NCBI GenBank assembly: GCA_014898415.1
Contig: RCTD01000023.1
Span: 620,001-684,000 of the forward strand
Direction of reading: 5' to 3'
DNA length: 64,000 bases
From: Stromatinia cepivora
Lineage: Eukaryota; Ascomycota; Leotiomycetes; Helotiales; Sclerotiniaceae
Shown here: piece by piece, positions 12,269-24,461 of the stretch
Layout of the letters: the number at the start of each line of letters is the position of its first letter
How positions within the stretch are numbered: the first letter of the stretch is position 1
The notes under the pieces: generated by a model
The model's database searches: none
Told to the model about the DNA's origin: nothing
Seen by the model: the letters and a program-made list of their open reading frames with translations, nothing else
Translations under genes and position numbers: made by a program

Positions 12269-15200
12269 CAAATTATATTTCTTTTATTTATAAAAAAAAT
12301 CCTTTATTTTTTATATAAATTTAATTTACCAATCTTTCAATTTCCTTAACAATATAATCTTTTCAAATAAACTCATTTCGATCATCTATTATCCACAACA
12401 AAATCACAATAAATAATTTATCGCAAAATTAATATTTTTTAATAGCACTATATAGAATTTCTTTTTTCGAATATATTCAATATATACAAGATTTGATTCT
12501 TTTAAAAAAAATATTCCTCATTTATTATTTTTCCTTCAAATAAAGATTTTGTATTATTATAATAAACAATATATTTAATATAACAAAGATATATAAAATA
12601 TATAAATTATAAAGATATATAAACTAAATGTATTATTAATTCAGAAAAAGATTAAAATATATTAAAGAAAATAATAATAGTTTTGAAATATAATATGGTA
12701 ATTATAATAAAGAGATTATAAAGAATTTAAAATAGAATTCTAAAGGATTTATATAATCTTTAAAAAGTAAATTATATATTATTTTTGTTATGTTTATCTT
12801 TTTATTTATTATATAAAAATAATCATATATTATAATTACATTATTGATCGATAGTTTCTCGCAATTATAAACATATCAGCAATTCATAGACTTTTCGGAA
12901 ATGAAGCTTCAAAGAGAAGGTTTTGTTATAATTATTAAAAGAATATTATTAGTAAAATTAAGAAACTCTATAAAAAAACAACTTTATTATTAAAAACAAA
13001 TATATAATCAGCGATATATTATTATTCGATTAAAAAACTCTGTAAAATCTCTGTATTTACTAAATTCTAATATACAATCAGTAGTTTATTATTGTTTCGA
13101 TATCACTCTTTATTGAATTTAAAAGAAAAGGATTCTTTTAAATAGAAAAAGGATAATGAAAAGTTTTATTATTGTTTTAGGATTAATTGATTCTTTGCCA
13201 TTTGTGATCTTTACATAAAGAGGTTTTTATAAGTATTTCGATATTGATATATTTTGATTATAATAAAAAGATAATATTGAAGATAAATATTTCGAATTGG
13301 GTTTCGGAAGGAGTTCTTTTCTAATATAATGATGATAATGTTTTATAATTAATAGTTTATTTCTTTTTTAAATATTTAACAATTAAATGTAATTATAAGA
13401 TTTATAATAAGGAATTATTAATTATAAATAAATTAATAAAGGAATAATAATCAGAATTATAAAGATCTTAATAGGAATTCGAAATCCTTATAGTTATAAG
13501 GATTTAGAGTATTTTATAATAATGAAAGTTTTGAATTAATAATAAATGAAATAATCGGAATTCCTTTTTCAATATAATTTTCGGATTATTTATTGATCAA
13601 AATTCAAAGCGATTTGATTAGATGTATTGAATTATTATTGTAAAGATCGATTGGATATTTCTGATTCGAATAATAAATGTTTAAAAAACAGAAAATGTAT
13701 TGTTTCATTTATTAATAAATTCGATATAGAATTATATAAGAAATTTATAAACAAGATTTTTTTTAATGATAATTCATTGAATACTTTCTTTGAAAAACAA
13801 ATTTATCAATAAGTTTATCAATATTATAGATTCTAGATTAGATATAATAAAACAATTGATTTCAATAATTGAGAATCCTTTTACTATTAAATGATCAAAA
13901 GAATTCTGTAAGCTTTTATGAATAATTATATAGAATTGTAAAATCTATAATAATAAAGTTTTTTATCGAAAGAAATTATAAATATTATCCAATAATAAAT
14001 TAAAGATACAAATTATATATAGAATATACTTCTTTGAACCAATTAGCTATCCAGAATATATTAAGATTACCGATTTAATTTTCTGAAGTTATTAATAGTT
14101 GTAAATATATCAAGAAATAGATATCTATATTTAAATATATGAATTATATATATAAACGAAATCGTCGAAAACTTTCTTTTTTAGATTCCTGAAATTATTA
14201 TCTATTTTGTTTAGAGTTTGATCAAATATTTCGATCGATTATATTATACTTTTATTAGATTGTAAATACTATAATTCTATATATAAATATATATTAATAA
14301 TTATCTATTGATTAATTAAAATAAGATATTTTATAAATATAAAATTATTAATAACAAAAGAATTAATTAATATTTTTATTAATTATATTTATACTTTATA
14401 TAATCTTTCAAATAATATTATTTTAAATCGAAGTATTCAATTCGTATCAGGATTCTGGATATTTTTTTTTAAATAATTAGAAATAATTCTAAAATATTCT
14501 TTTGTTTTTTATTTTCAAATCGATAAGCAAATAAAACGAATCAATTCGATTTTGAAATAATATTTATATATATTTGTTAATTTCTATTAAAACAATTAAA
14601 TAGAATGATTATTATTAATTGAATTTGCTTTTAACAATTTAATATCGGAAATAACAAATTGTTTCTCTTTCTTTACGAATTATAAATTCAATCTATATAT
14701 TAATATAGAATTTAGTAAATTATATTTATTAAAATGATCTTAATATAAAAATACAAGTTTTTTAAAGAAAACAAAATAACAAATAAAATAAAATATATTT
14801 TAAAGTAATTATAAACTTTAATAAAGTAATCGATTATATTTTATAAGGAATTTGTAAACAGAAATAAATCAAATTTATTATAATATATAAAAAAACAAAA
14901 GGTTTATATTAATATAAAGAATATAAAAACATTTTATAAAATAAAAAAATTAGATAACAAATGAATTAGTTTTTATAAAATATTAAAAGTTTATTATCGA
15001 TTTTGTTTAATCAAATTATTAAAAAATGTTCGAATTTTTTTAGTATTTTATTATTCCTTTTTGATATTAATTTATTTAGTATTTTGTTTTCCGAAATAAT
15101 TGATAATCAATGAATCAAAGATTATAAAGAATAGAATATTGGAAAAAGAAAATAATAAAGAGGAATCAATACAGAAATGAATCTTCAAAGAGATATTCAA

Positions 15201-15524
15201 TAATTATAATAAGAATGATTATTATTATTAAGTTAAATAAAAGTATTATATTTCTATTTAGTAATTAGTAATCGATCTGAAAGAAAACGAAAAAATATTG
15301 ATCGAATATTATCGTTTATATTCAAAAAAACTGGGATTATTATTATAGATTCTAAATTATTCGAATACAATATTATTATTATTAATTGTTATAATTTAAT
15401 AAATATCATTTTAAATACTTCAAAATATTAATTGAAAAAAGGAATTAATATTTTTAAAAAAATATCTCTTTATAATAAAATAATAATATTTTAATAAATT
15501 TAAAGAAATTTCATATCTTCTTTA
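12269..15524. other. AT-rich, gene-empty block
   Basis: Continuous AT-rich DNA with only short accidental frames; the longest with any protein look is 13,627-13,812 on the plus strand (61 codons, several Cys and Lys), which matches no family I recognise. Probably RIP-degraded repeats of unknown type. Confidence 0.65.
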
Positions 15525-16265
15525 TATTCTTTAATATAAAATTCATAAATCATTATGAATCTTCAAATATTATATTCGAATTTATATAATACTATTAATA
15601 TTATAATTATATAATTCGTACTACGATCATATAATATTATTTGTATTACGATTATATAATATTATTCGTATTATGATTATATGATATTATTCGTACTACG
15701 ATTATATGATATTATTCGTACTACGATTATATGATATTATTCGTACTACGATTATATGATATTATTCGTACTACGATTATATGATATTATTCGTACTACG
15801 ATTATATGATATTATTCGTACTACGATTATATGATATTATTCGTACTACGATTATATGATATTATTCGTACTATGATCGAAATCATCGATACAGGGGTAT
15901 TCAAATAAAGAAATTTAATTAGTCGAATATCAGGGGTATTCGAATAAAGAACCTTTATAATATTAATCAAGATAATTGAAATGATGAATCTTTATTCAAA
16001 TCGACGAATAAGAATAAGATATTGATATATAAAAGAATTCGAAAAGGGTATATAGAAAAGCTATACTCTCAATATTAAAGGTTAAGAATCTGAATCCGAA
16101 TATTATTCAGTATTATTAATTGTATACAATATAATACCTTTATATAATCCTATATTATTATTATAATTTCATAATTGCTTATTCTATTATAGTCTTCGAA
16201 CCACTACTTTCAAATTATAAGGTTTATCATCTTCAAATACGTGACCTCCAATATTAATATTAGTA
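15525..16265 (+). repeat. Dispersed repeat, copy A (inverted copy at 51,845-52,375)
   Basis: About 740 bp that aligns by eye with the reverse complement of 51,845-52,375. Shared landmarks are a block reading CTTCAAATATTATATTCGAA, the 25-bp array, ATCATCGATACAGGGGTATT and ACCTTATAA near the outer end. The size difference comes mostly from the larger array here (10 units against 3). No coding sequence is seen. It could be a solo LTR or a non-autonomous element; the termini are not clear enough to decide. Confidence 0.75.
15616..15876 (+). repeat. 25-bp minisatellite, 10 units plus a partial
   Basis: Ten tandem units of TCGTACTACGATTATATGAT + ATTAT from 15616 to 15865, then a partial. The first three units carry substitutions; the seven units from 15691 to 15865 are identical. 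There are no spacers, so it is a simple tandem array and not a CRISPR. Confidence 0.95.
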
Positions 16266-17220
16266 ATTATATCTAAAATATTAAAACAATCATTAAAACA
16301 AAAGAAAGTATAATTTATATAATTAAAAAAGATATATTACAATTTTTAAAATAATCTTAAAAATCAAAGAACAATTTCATTATATTCAAAAGTTGAGATT
16401 TTAAATTTAATAAACAAATCTTATTATAATCTTATTAATAATTTAAAGACAAATCTGTTTTCAGAAAAAAAAAGTATTATTACAAATTCACTATCCGTTT
16501 CTAGTTAATCTATATGAAAACTTTAGGTATTTATTCATTATATAGTCGATACTCTTTTTAATACCTTCTTTTCTACTTTATAGAATATTATCATACTATC
16601 TAATGCCTCTACCACCGCCGTGATATGAATAATTAAATAATAATATTTTAAAAAATTACTATTTAAATATATAGTATAATATCTCAAATATAATTCTTTA
16701 AAAATATTTTTAAAATATTAATTTTTTGTTTTTAAAATAAAATTTAAATAGTATAATTTATTAAGATTTAATAAAAAACTTCAATTTTTTCTTTCAAATT
16801 TGATTAAAAAAAGAAATATTAATAAAAATGATTCTTTTAAAATTCTTAAATTATTTTTAAAATCTATAAAAATCATATATTGAATTAGATTTATTTTAAT
16901 ATTTTATTTAATCATTTTATCATTTATTTTTATTAAAATTTAAACGATTTTATTTTTTGAAAAACATTTTAAATTTTTATTTTTCATTATTTTTTTAAAA
17001 ATAAAATATGTCTTTATTCGAATTCATTCAACATTATTATTATATATAAAATCTTTTTCAAAATATTTGATAAAATATTTTTAAATTACTTTTCAAAACA
17101 TTTAAAATAAAATCATAAATATAAAGTTTTAAATTTTAATATAAAATTTAATTCTTCAAATTTTTTAAAAATTTAAAATATTATAATAATGAAATAAATG
17201 ATAAAAAAAATTTTTTTACT
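16266..17220. other. AT-rich block with a small GC-rich spot
   Basis: Gene-empty AT-rich DNA. The only break in composition is at about 16,602-16,625, where the minus strand reads TATCACGGCGGTGGTAGAGG, resembling the TGTCACG start of many fungal Gypsy LTRs. No matching second LTR was found. Confidence 0.5.
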
Positions 17221-18685
17221 CTTTTATTATTCAAAATTTACTATGTCGATTTTTGTATTACAATAATTATCAATTAATTTGTAATATATTTTATTTAATA
17301 AATAAAAACATGCAAGACACAGGGCCGTGTACGATACAGGGATATCAATTAATGTTTTCAATTGTTCAAGATGGATTTGTACATACGCAAACTCTGATCT
17401 ATAATTCCTTTCAAGCAAAAAAAAACACCAATTCCATTAATCAGCTCCCAAAATTATGAATATACGAAGCTGCATCACCTCAGCTCCTCACATCTTCTCC
17501 ACATCATCCTCCACCTAGCTGAATTCCCCTTTCCCTTAAGAGCCCCCGCAACACCCGCCTGCTCGTTTAACAAATATCTATCCGTGGATATGATGAGTTT
17601 TATACCATGCATAGTTATCAAAGGGAGAGTTTGGGTACTGGGTATTGTGTGTTTTGGGAGTTCATGTGTGAGAATGCGAGAGAAATGCAGAATTCAAATA
17701 TTCATTCGAGGAAATACGGAACACGGAGTATACATACTCAAAGTCAAAGTCCTGTCATCACACCTTCTGCATCGTATAATTCCAAGAAGATCCTAATGCC
17801 ACTACTCATAACGCAGAGGCTGAAATCATCCTGCAAAAAATGGGGAGCGGAAATCCACGTGGACGTGTATTCGATTTATAACGATGTGGGATGAGAATCG
17901 TAGGGCCAGGAGTAGATCACTTCAGAGGATTGTTAATCGTTCTGTCAGGAACAAGAAAACATTGTTTTTTTAGGATGTGTTAATGTTGCACTCTCATATC
18001 GTTATATAAGATGCGTTGTTGTGTCGCTGTGTGCGGAGAAAGATTTACTCTATCGGTGGGTAGAATTGATTGTCGAGCGACATTGTTAAACGGAAGAAAG
18101 TTGAGGGTCAAAGATGTGACGACAAGCAGCATTACATCTTCGACGACATGAACTTCACACACCATGACTGCCTCCCCAACCGTTAAAGTTTCTGCTGTTA
18201 TACCTATCCAAAATGGCACAAATGTACCAGCTCTCTTCTACATTCACCTGCGGCTTATGGTGGATCATACTTTGAATGTAAATAATCTGGTGCTTTAGGA
18301 GCCGAGCTGACGTCAGGTTTAGGTGGTCTCCTGCTCAGAGGGCTTTGGGAAGTTCTACCTCTTCTACGAGAGCTACATGAAGCTCTATAACCAGGGAAAG
18401 CCGCAAAGACGATCGAGGAATGTTATTATCTGGAGACCAATCGTTTTCTTTCAAGCCTTATATGCGAGAATGGGCACCTGCAAGCAGTACTCTTTACACC
18501 AGCACAGAAATTGAATTTGCTCAAATGGAAGAGGGCTCGTTGCGTGAAAGTGAGGCGAGCGGACGGATTGAGGTCGGAAAAGCGGAGAATAGGCAGGTGC
18601 CACACGTGATTGAGGGCAACAAATGGAAGTCACATCCCAACTGCAGTGTCTCAAACTCATTTTCATTAATTCCGAACATCCATCT
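17221..18685. other. Border of the gene island, no supported gene
   Basis: Composition changes to ordinary fungal DNA at about 17,300. Short frames occur on both strands (for example 17,607-17,894 plus and 17,980-18,219 minus), but none shows a recognisable domain or a convincing multi-exon structure. It probably contains the 3' flank of the DUF6594-type gene and non-coding sequence. Confidence 0.5.
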
Positions 18686-19534
18686 CTATCCTCCACTCGT
18701 CCCAACAAAAACCACAAGTACTGCTGCAAATGTTGCAGTAACCGCCACAGTTTCCGTATTATTTGCCCGAAGAACCAAACTTGTAATTCCAGCAAACAAC
18801 ACCACAGCCACACTCGTTGTCACCAGGCTCTTTGTCAAATTCTCCCCAATCCTCATGATGAGCATAGGACCCACAAGACTCAATCCACCTGCAATGGCGA
18901 CCGTAAATCGAGCTAGCTTATCTACAAAGGGAGAAACTTGTTCTGGGGGTTCGCCTTTAAGATACTCGTCTGTACGAAGCAATTGATCGCGTTTCGTGTA
19001 TGTCAATTGAGATGGTAGACGCGCTTTGAGCCATATTCTTAATGGGTCGACCGGTATCAGTGATTGATCTGGGAGACGACGATAAGCTGAGTTAAAAGGG
19101 TCACCTGGTAAGTCGGCAATATCGGGAAAGGCATGTGTGAGATCTTGACGCTTTTCTTGTGCCTGAGATCCGGTAATGTCTTGGAGACCAGAGAAAAAGG
19201 CATAATCTCGAATTGCCTCGGCTTTGGAGCTTGAGAGTTATTATCTGAGGGAACTAACCTGCTATAGTTCACTGAAAGCAATCTTACCATACTGGTGCAA
19301 GAGTGAAGTGAGATCTTGAGTGACATCATCAGAAGCTGTCATGTTGGTCCACATGACACCCTTCTTCTTTGCCAATTCATTTTGGAGACGGACTATGTTG
19401 AGTCTTTGCAATCCACGGAATGCCAAGAAATGCGGTTCCTCCAATCCTATGGTATAAGAATAATGGAATAGCCGCTCAGCGTACGACATTTTGTCTGTAA
19501 TAATTCCAGCCTCTGGCTTTTTCGGCTTATTCAT
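18686..19534 (-). CDS. DUF6594-type membrane protein (2 exons, about 260 aa)
   Basis: Exon 1 is 19534-19288 and exon 2 is 19221-18686; the 66-bp intron (GTAAGA donor, AAG acceptor) is placed so the frame stays open. The N-terminal part has the FRGLQRLNIVRLQNELAKK signature of DUF6594 proteins, common uncharacterised proteins of ascomycetes. The C-terminal third has three closely spaced hydrophobic helices (roughly residues 175-255), including GPMLIMRIGENLTKSLVTTS, which is the family's usual ending. Most likely it is an integral membrane protein with a cytosolic N-terminal half. It is divergent from the next gene, with 307 bp between start codons. Function is unknown. The acceptor is unusual and could be wrong by a few codons. 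Confidence 0.8.
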
Positions 19535-19841
19535 TGTGAATGGTGACTTGTTAGGAAATCAGTATGGTTTTGATTAAGGTGCTGACGACTTCAAATTTAT
19601 ACAAGACTCGAGTAAGGTTATTTGGGGTGTTTATGGAGTTCTCATTCTCGGCTCAGTCCTTGCTTATGCAACAGCCTAAAGTGGTAGTATGCAGACGTTC
19701 ATGTGATCTAGTCGGCCGGGCAGCTTCACCAGTTTTCAGCTCCCCAAATCAAAAGTGCAGTCCAAATTCAAAAAGTTTTGAATCAAGATCTACGGCTGGC
19801 AATTCTATTGTTTATCTGGTCTCTTAAAATCTGGCGCTGCG
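19535..19841. promoter_or_regulatory. Shared intergenic region between two divergent genes
   Basis: The 307 bp between opposite start codons must hold both promoters. I see no clear TATA box or named factor site. Confidence 0.45.
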
Positions 19842-20690
19842 ATGGCCCGACCCATCAAGATCAGCAAAGGCGATGATGTCGATACTCAATTTGCCATCGT
19901 CACGAAGAATGATTCGAGTAATTCTGATGGCTTGGCACAGTTCCAACTACCAACATATGGAGTTGAAACCGCAGAAAACAGAAGTTCCATTCGCTACTTG
20001 ACTACTATGAGCATTTTGGGGGAAATCCGCACGAACTACAAGCGTGGCCGATTAATGCTTTTCGAAATCGCCAGAAGAAAGCGGCCATGGGCATCGTTGA
20101 TGTCGAAAAATAGAGATAGAATAAAGCTTGATGGACCCGCATCCGAATTAGATCGTGCTCTTAATGATATGATTCATGATGGAGTCAGTGGAGACGTTGG
20201 TATGCCCTGTTGGCCTTGGCATAATAGAGCTCGAAAATCATCAAAGTTTGAGGAAGAATGCCGCGAGATGGGGCAGATGCAGGAAGAACTGACTTTAAAT
20301 GATCCAGAGATCAAAGAATTTCTTAGTAAGTTACTTATCTCTCGGAAATTTTGAACTTTTAATTCTGATCTCTATCTTCTAATCATAGGGAGTGCCAATT
20401 CGACTCTTCTGAGATTGGACAAGGAGCTTCGTGACAGTCTCGTACACCCTCTCAAGCAATATATGGTTAATGGACAGGAAGTTAATCATAAGGATCTCCT
20501 AGCGAAGGTTCGAGAAATTCATGAGAATGTCGACTACTGCTGTCGCGACCTGAGGACAAAGGTTAGTCAACGCCAGGAGAAACTCATGGAGAAGTCCATG
20601 ATAGATTGGTTGGGAGAAGATTGGGAATCAGAAGAATCGAAGAAAATTAGAAGGTTTTTGAATGGTTCATGCCGCACTGCTGAGGAATAG
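19842..20690 (+). CDS. Unrecognised protein (2 exons, about 261 aa)
   Basis: Exon 1 is 19842-20325 and exon 2 is 20389-20690, separated by a 63-bp intron with a GTAAGT donor, ATAG acceptor and a CTAAT branch-like sequence; the frame is preserved. The protein is hydrophilic, has no signal peptide or membrane segment, and is rich in charged residues. The C-terminal half (after about residue 150) is predicted by eye to be helical and possibly coiled-coil, with many Glu/Lys/Leu. A short CWPWHNRAR motif lies mid-protein. I do not recognise a family. Pairing with the divergent DUF6594-type gene may mean co-regulation but this is inference. Confidence 0.72.
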
Positions 20691-20982
20691 TAGGGATGAT
20701 GATACTTGTTTAAATCTTTAAGGCACGACTATGTCTGCGAAAAGCTTGAGGCGAATGCTTCGTGAAGTATATATTAGGCTTCTCTAGATTCGATTCAAAG
20801 AAACATAAGAAAGGACTAGCGCTACATGATTTTAACTATAATCTGCAACCAAACTCTTACCTGTTTTCGTCTATTTCCTTCCCAGTTATCAGGTTATGGC
20901 TCTTTTATTTGTCATTTTATGATCTATTGCATATATATTATGTAACTCTTATGTTCCAACAACAAGGTCTCTCATCAGCCCC

Positions 20983-22291
20983 TCAAATCTTAGGACTCTC
21001 ACCCAAGAAACCATCAGCAACCGCTTTGATTAGCTGCGTCGCAATTGCCGTAAAAGACGGTAATCTCAAATTTCCCTCCTTGTACCCCTCACTAGCCGGT
21101 TCTCCCAACGGACTCGTCCCATTAATCAACGCTTCCCTAATCTCCTCCATCTCAAACCACTTTGCATCTTCCAATTCAGGATCATGCTCTAGATGGATTT
21201 TCTCTCCATCAGGTAATGCCTGGGCAATTGCTCCAATCATTAAGTTTGCAGGATAGGGCCAGGGTTGTGTGCTGTGGATAACTACACGGCCGAGTTTCAC
21301 ACCCGATTCTTCCCAGACTTCTCGTCGTACCGCTTCTTCGACTGATTCGGCGGGCTCGCAAAATCCGGCTAGGGCGCTGTACCAGGATTGAGGCCAGCGC
21401 TTTTGACGACCCAGGAGAACCCGTTTGCCGTCGTGGCTGACTACTGCCATGATGACGGTGGGGTCGGTACGGGGGAAAGAAAGGTTGGATACGCCTTTTC
21501 TGGTTGCGCATGATGCTCTTTGGTTGGGTGTCGCGGGGTTGACTCCTGCTTGAGCGGTGGGCAAGGATGCAAAGTCTGTTGGTGGACAGACCCGTTTAGT
21601 ACCTGCGTTGACCTGAGAATTTACATTAGCATTCTGATTTAAACATGGAGCTGTTCACATCAAGTAAACTTACAGATAACGTAGGTTGTCCACACCCTCC
21701 ACAAAAAGGATTTCTAGCATTCCAATCCAACAGGGCTCTTGCCTGCGCAAAAATCGCCGCTTCCTCTGCATCCAAACTCATAAGCATTCTACCCTCCTGA
21801 AACTGCAATCCTTTTTCGTGCATTGCAGCCACCACGCTATTTGCCTTTTTCTCATAGGTTCCCTTGGGCGTCACATCAATTGCAAAATATGGAACTCCAC
21901 TATAAATTCCATGATTAAAGCCTTCCTTACTCCTCTCATCTAAACCTAAAAATAATACTAGAGGTAATGTTATCGAAGAATTATATTCTTTAATCAAATC
22001 TGCCTCTGTTTTTTCAAAGGGGTTGGATCCGGTTAAACCGGATATTTCGGAGTGAGATGCATAGGCTAGGTGACTTGGATCTTTAGTGAGAGGAGCGAGG
22101 TTATTCAAAAGCAGAAAATTGGTGGTGGGATGAACGAAGGCTTGAGATATAAATTCATGATTTGTACGCAGGAAGGAAACGCGGTTTAGAGGGGAACCGC
22201 TGAAGTAGTTGGCTACTTCGCGGCCGAATTTGCGGCTTAACATTGAGTCCACGTCTGAGTGGGCTGGAGGTGGTAGTGAGGGATCGGGCAT
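20983..22291 (-). CDS. NADH pyrophosphatase, Nudix family (2 exons, 415 aa)
   Basis: Exon 1 is 22291-21674 and exon 2 is 21612-20983, with a 61-bp intron in phase 0. The enzyme hydrolyses NADH or NAD-capped substrates to NMNH plus AMP and belongs to the Npy1/NUDT12/NudC group. Evidence: the Nudix box begins GFCEPAESVEEAVRREVWEE at residue 289 and fits GX5EX7REUXEEXGU. It is followed by STQPWPYP, the NudC-group signature usually written SQPWPFP. A zinc ribbon starts at Cys197 and Cys200 (CGGC), with Cys215 in the following KRVCPPTD. The expected fourth cysteine is not beside the third; Cys242 in the CATRKG segment may substitute. No C-terminal SKL-type peroxisomal signal is visible, although yeast Npy1 is peroxisomal. 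The identification is firm. Confidence 0.95.
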
Positions 22292-23122
22292 TGTTGAGAT
22301 TTGGAGGTGTGGGATAGAGGTGGGATAGAGGTGGCGATAGGAAGGTTCTTGTTAAGTAGATGTTCGGGAGTGGAAGTGCTGCTTTTTAATTAAGGGATTC
22401 ACGGGAGATGTGGAAAGTAAATAGTGGGGTGGCTACCTCGGGATTTCTAAGCCAACGCATTCTCATTTTTATAATTAGTCACCAATTGCAAATCATTCAA
22501 TTTGTTGCCGGAGTCATCTTGGAAGATTTTGATTAGTATTGCAAGTCGATGAGCAGTAACTATCGAGACTTATAACATGCTCGGAGGAAAAAAAACATAA
22601 CATATAAAAGTTCCGATTCACTTCAAATAAACCGTCCGAAGTTTGAAAACCTATGACGTCTTCCCTACCCCGACTTCCTTCCGAGCACCAATCACAACTG
22701 CAAGTGATAAATAAGATCGGATAATTCTCCGCATCATGTGACCGAACTATCATGTGAGATTCAAACCTTGCTTCGAAAGAAACTAAGTATCTTTCACCAA
22801 ATACTAACACTATACTATACTGTACCTTCACTTCCATATCTCGCTCATTTGCCCAGATATCAATTTTGAAACATCAAGAATATCGAGAAGTTTGCTCGAC
22901 AACATTGATACAATCTTTGTGTTACCATAAAAATTTTGAGTAGACCGCCACACTCGCATCATCACAGAGTTTATCGCCAGGTTCAGGTTCGGGCTCATCG
23001 AAATATTAAGCCATTTTTGAAAGGAAATTTGGAGAAATTGAGGTGGATTTTCTTTCATTGTCTATTATTTATTTTTGGGGGGGATATATCTACGGTTGGG
23101 TATTTATATATGAAAAGTAAAG
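22292..23122. other. Divergent intergenic region
   Basis: 831 bp between the NADH pyrophosphatase and PQ-loop gene starts. Two short minus-strand frames (22,514-22,837 and 22,828-23,058) overlap and have no family resemblance. It must contain both promoters; no specific element recognised. Confidence 0.5.
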
Positions 23123-24461
23123 ATGATTCCGCCGACTCAAAATTTAAATTTGGATATTACTTCTATTTCGGGAATTTGTGGGTATGTTTTCTTTCTCTTT
23201 GTAGCCATTGCAAGTACCGGTATTTGGGTTTGGACGGAGCGTGGTTAGGATGGAAATGCTGATGGAGGATGGAAATGCTGATGGGAAGACAGGTCGATAT
23301 CAATTGCTTGTTGGATAGTGGTTTTTAGTCCTCAGATTATTGAGAATTGGAGACGTGGTTCCGTGAGTATTTCCATATAAGTTTTGTTGGGGTTCTGTTT
23401 GCGAGCCCGTGGAGTGCTTGAAAGGATCGTTGGGCAATGTACTAACATTTCCGCTAGGCTGATGGACTATCCTTACAATTCATAATCATATGGCTTGCTG
23501 GTGACGTCTTCAATATTTGGGGCGCCATGCTTCAAGGCGTTCTTCCTACGATGGTAAATAACTTCCATGAATATCACAATTCTCGCACTAACACCTCCAG
23601 ATCATCCTCGCCGTCTACTACACCATAGCCGACATAGTCCTCCTAGGCCAATGTTTCTACTACAAAGGCTTCACCTGGCGGGACGAAGTCAAGCCACCCC
23701 CGACCCCACCAAAACCTTCCTACGCAGCCGTCGCAGGTATCCAACCCAGCGAAACCACCGGCCTCCTGAGCGGTCTAGAAAGGCGCCGCAGCAGCACCTC
23801 CGTCTCCGCTCAACATCTCTCCCCCGTCGTTCCGCTCCTCGACCCCCCTAACCCAAGTGACTCCCCCGCTACCAAAACCGACAAACCAACCACCCCAATG
23901 CAAATCTTCCTCTTCAATCTCTTCAGCATCCTACTCGTCTGCATCGCCGGTATCCTAGGCTGGTGGATCTCCACCACCTCATCGCCCTCCTCCTCCTCCC
24001 ACGACAAACACCCCTCCACACACATCCCCACCTTCTCCCCCCTAGGCCAAACCTTCGGCTACCTCTGCGCCCTCCTCTACCTCTCCTCCCGCATCCCCCA
24101 ACTCCTCCTCAACTACCGCCGTAAATCCACCCAGGGGATCTCCATGCTCTTTTTCCTCTTCGCCTGTATCGGTAATCTAACATACGTCCTCTCCATCTTC
24201 GCCTACGAAGCACCCTGTCACACAGCTTCCAAGCATGGACATTCCAAATGCGAAAAAGGCGAAGCGCGTTCAGAGTATCTGCGCTATATTGCTGTGAATG
24301 CGAGTTGGTTGGTTGGGAGTGCTGGAACGCTGATGTTGGATGCGGGTGTTTTTATACAGTTTTTTTTGTATGGGGATGGAGAGGGAGAGGGAAATGGGAA
24401 GGTTGTGGAGGAGGAAGTAGCTGTGGAGGGGGAGGGAAATGGTGTTGTTGTTGGAGCTTGA
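23123..24461 (+). CDS. PQ-loop vacuolar (cationic) amino-acid transporter, Ypq/Rtc2-like (4 exons, 361 aa)
   Basis: Exons 23123-23181, 23293-23362, 23458-23553 and 23601-24461; introns of 111, 95 and 47 bp join in frame. PQ-loop proteins of the yeast Ypq1-3 and human PQLC2 type move basic amino acids across the vacuolar or lysosomal membrane. Both PQ motifs are visible: PQIIENWRRGSADGLS at residue 33 and PQLLLNYRRKSTQGIS at residue 241. Hydrophobic helices surround each, consistent with seven transmembrane segments. A Pro/Ser/Thr-rich stretch of about 80 residues separates the two repeats, as in fungal homologues, and the C-terminus ends in a Gly/Glu/Val-rich tail. The start at MIPPTQ was chosen because it is the first Met in the exon that joins the PQ-loop frame. 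Confidence 0.92.

Noticed and set aside
15616..15876. Repeat array as a CRISPR
   Set aside because: Units are directly contiguous with no spacers, and this is eukaryotic AT-rich repeat DNA.
18420..18986. 188-codon plus-strand frame
   Set aside because: It is the antisense shadow of the DUF6594-type exon 2, which has the family signature on the other strand.
22514..23058. Two overlapping minus-strand open frames in the divergent promoter region
   Set aside because: They overlap, lack recognisable features and lie between two well-supported gene starts; likely chance.
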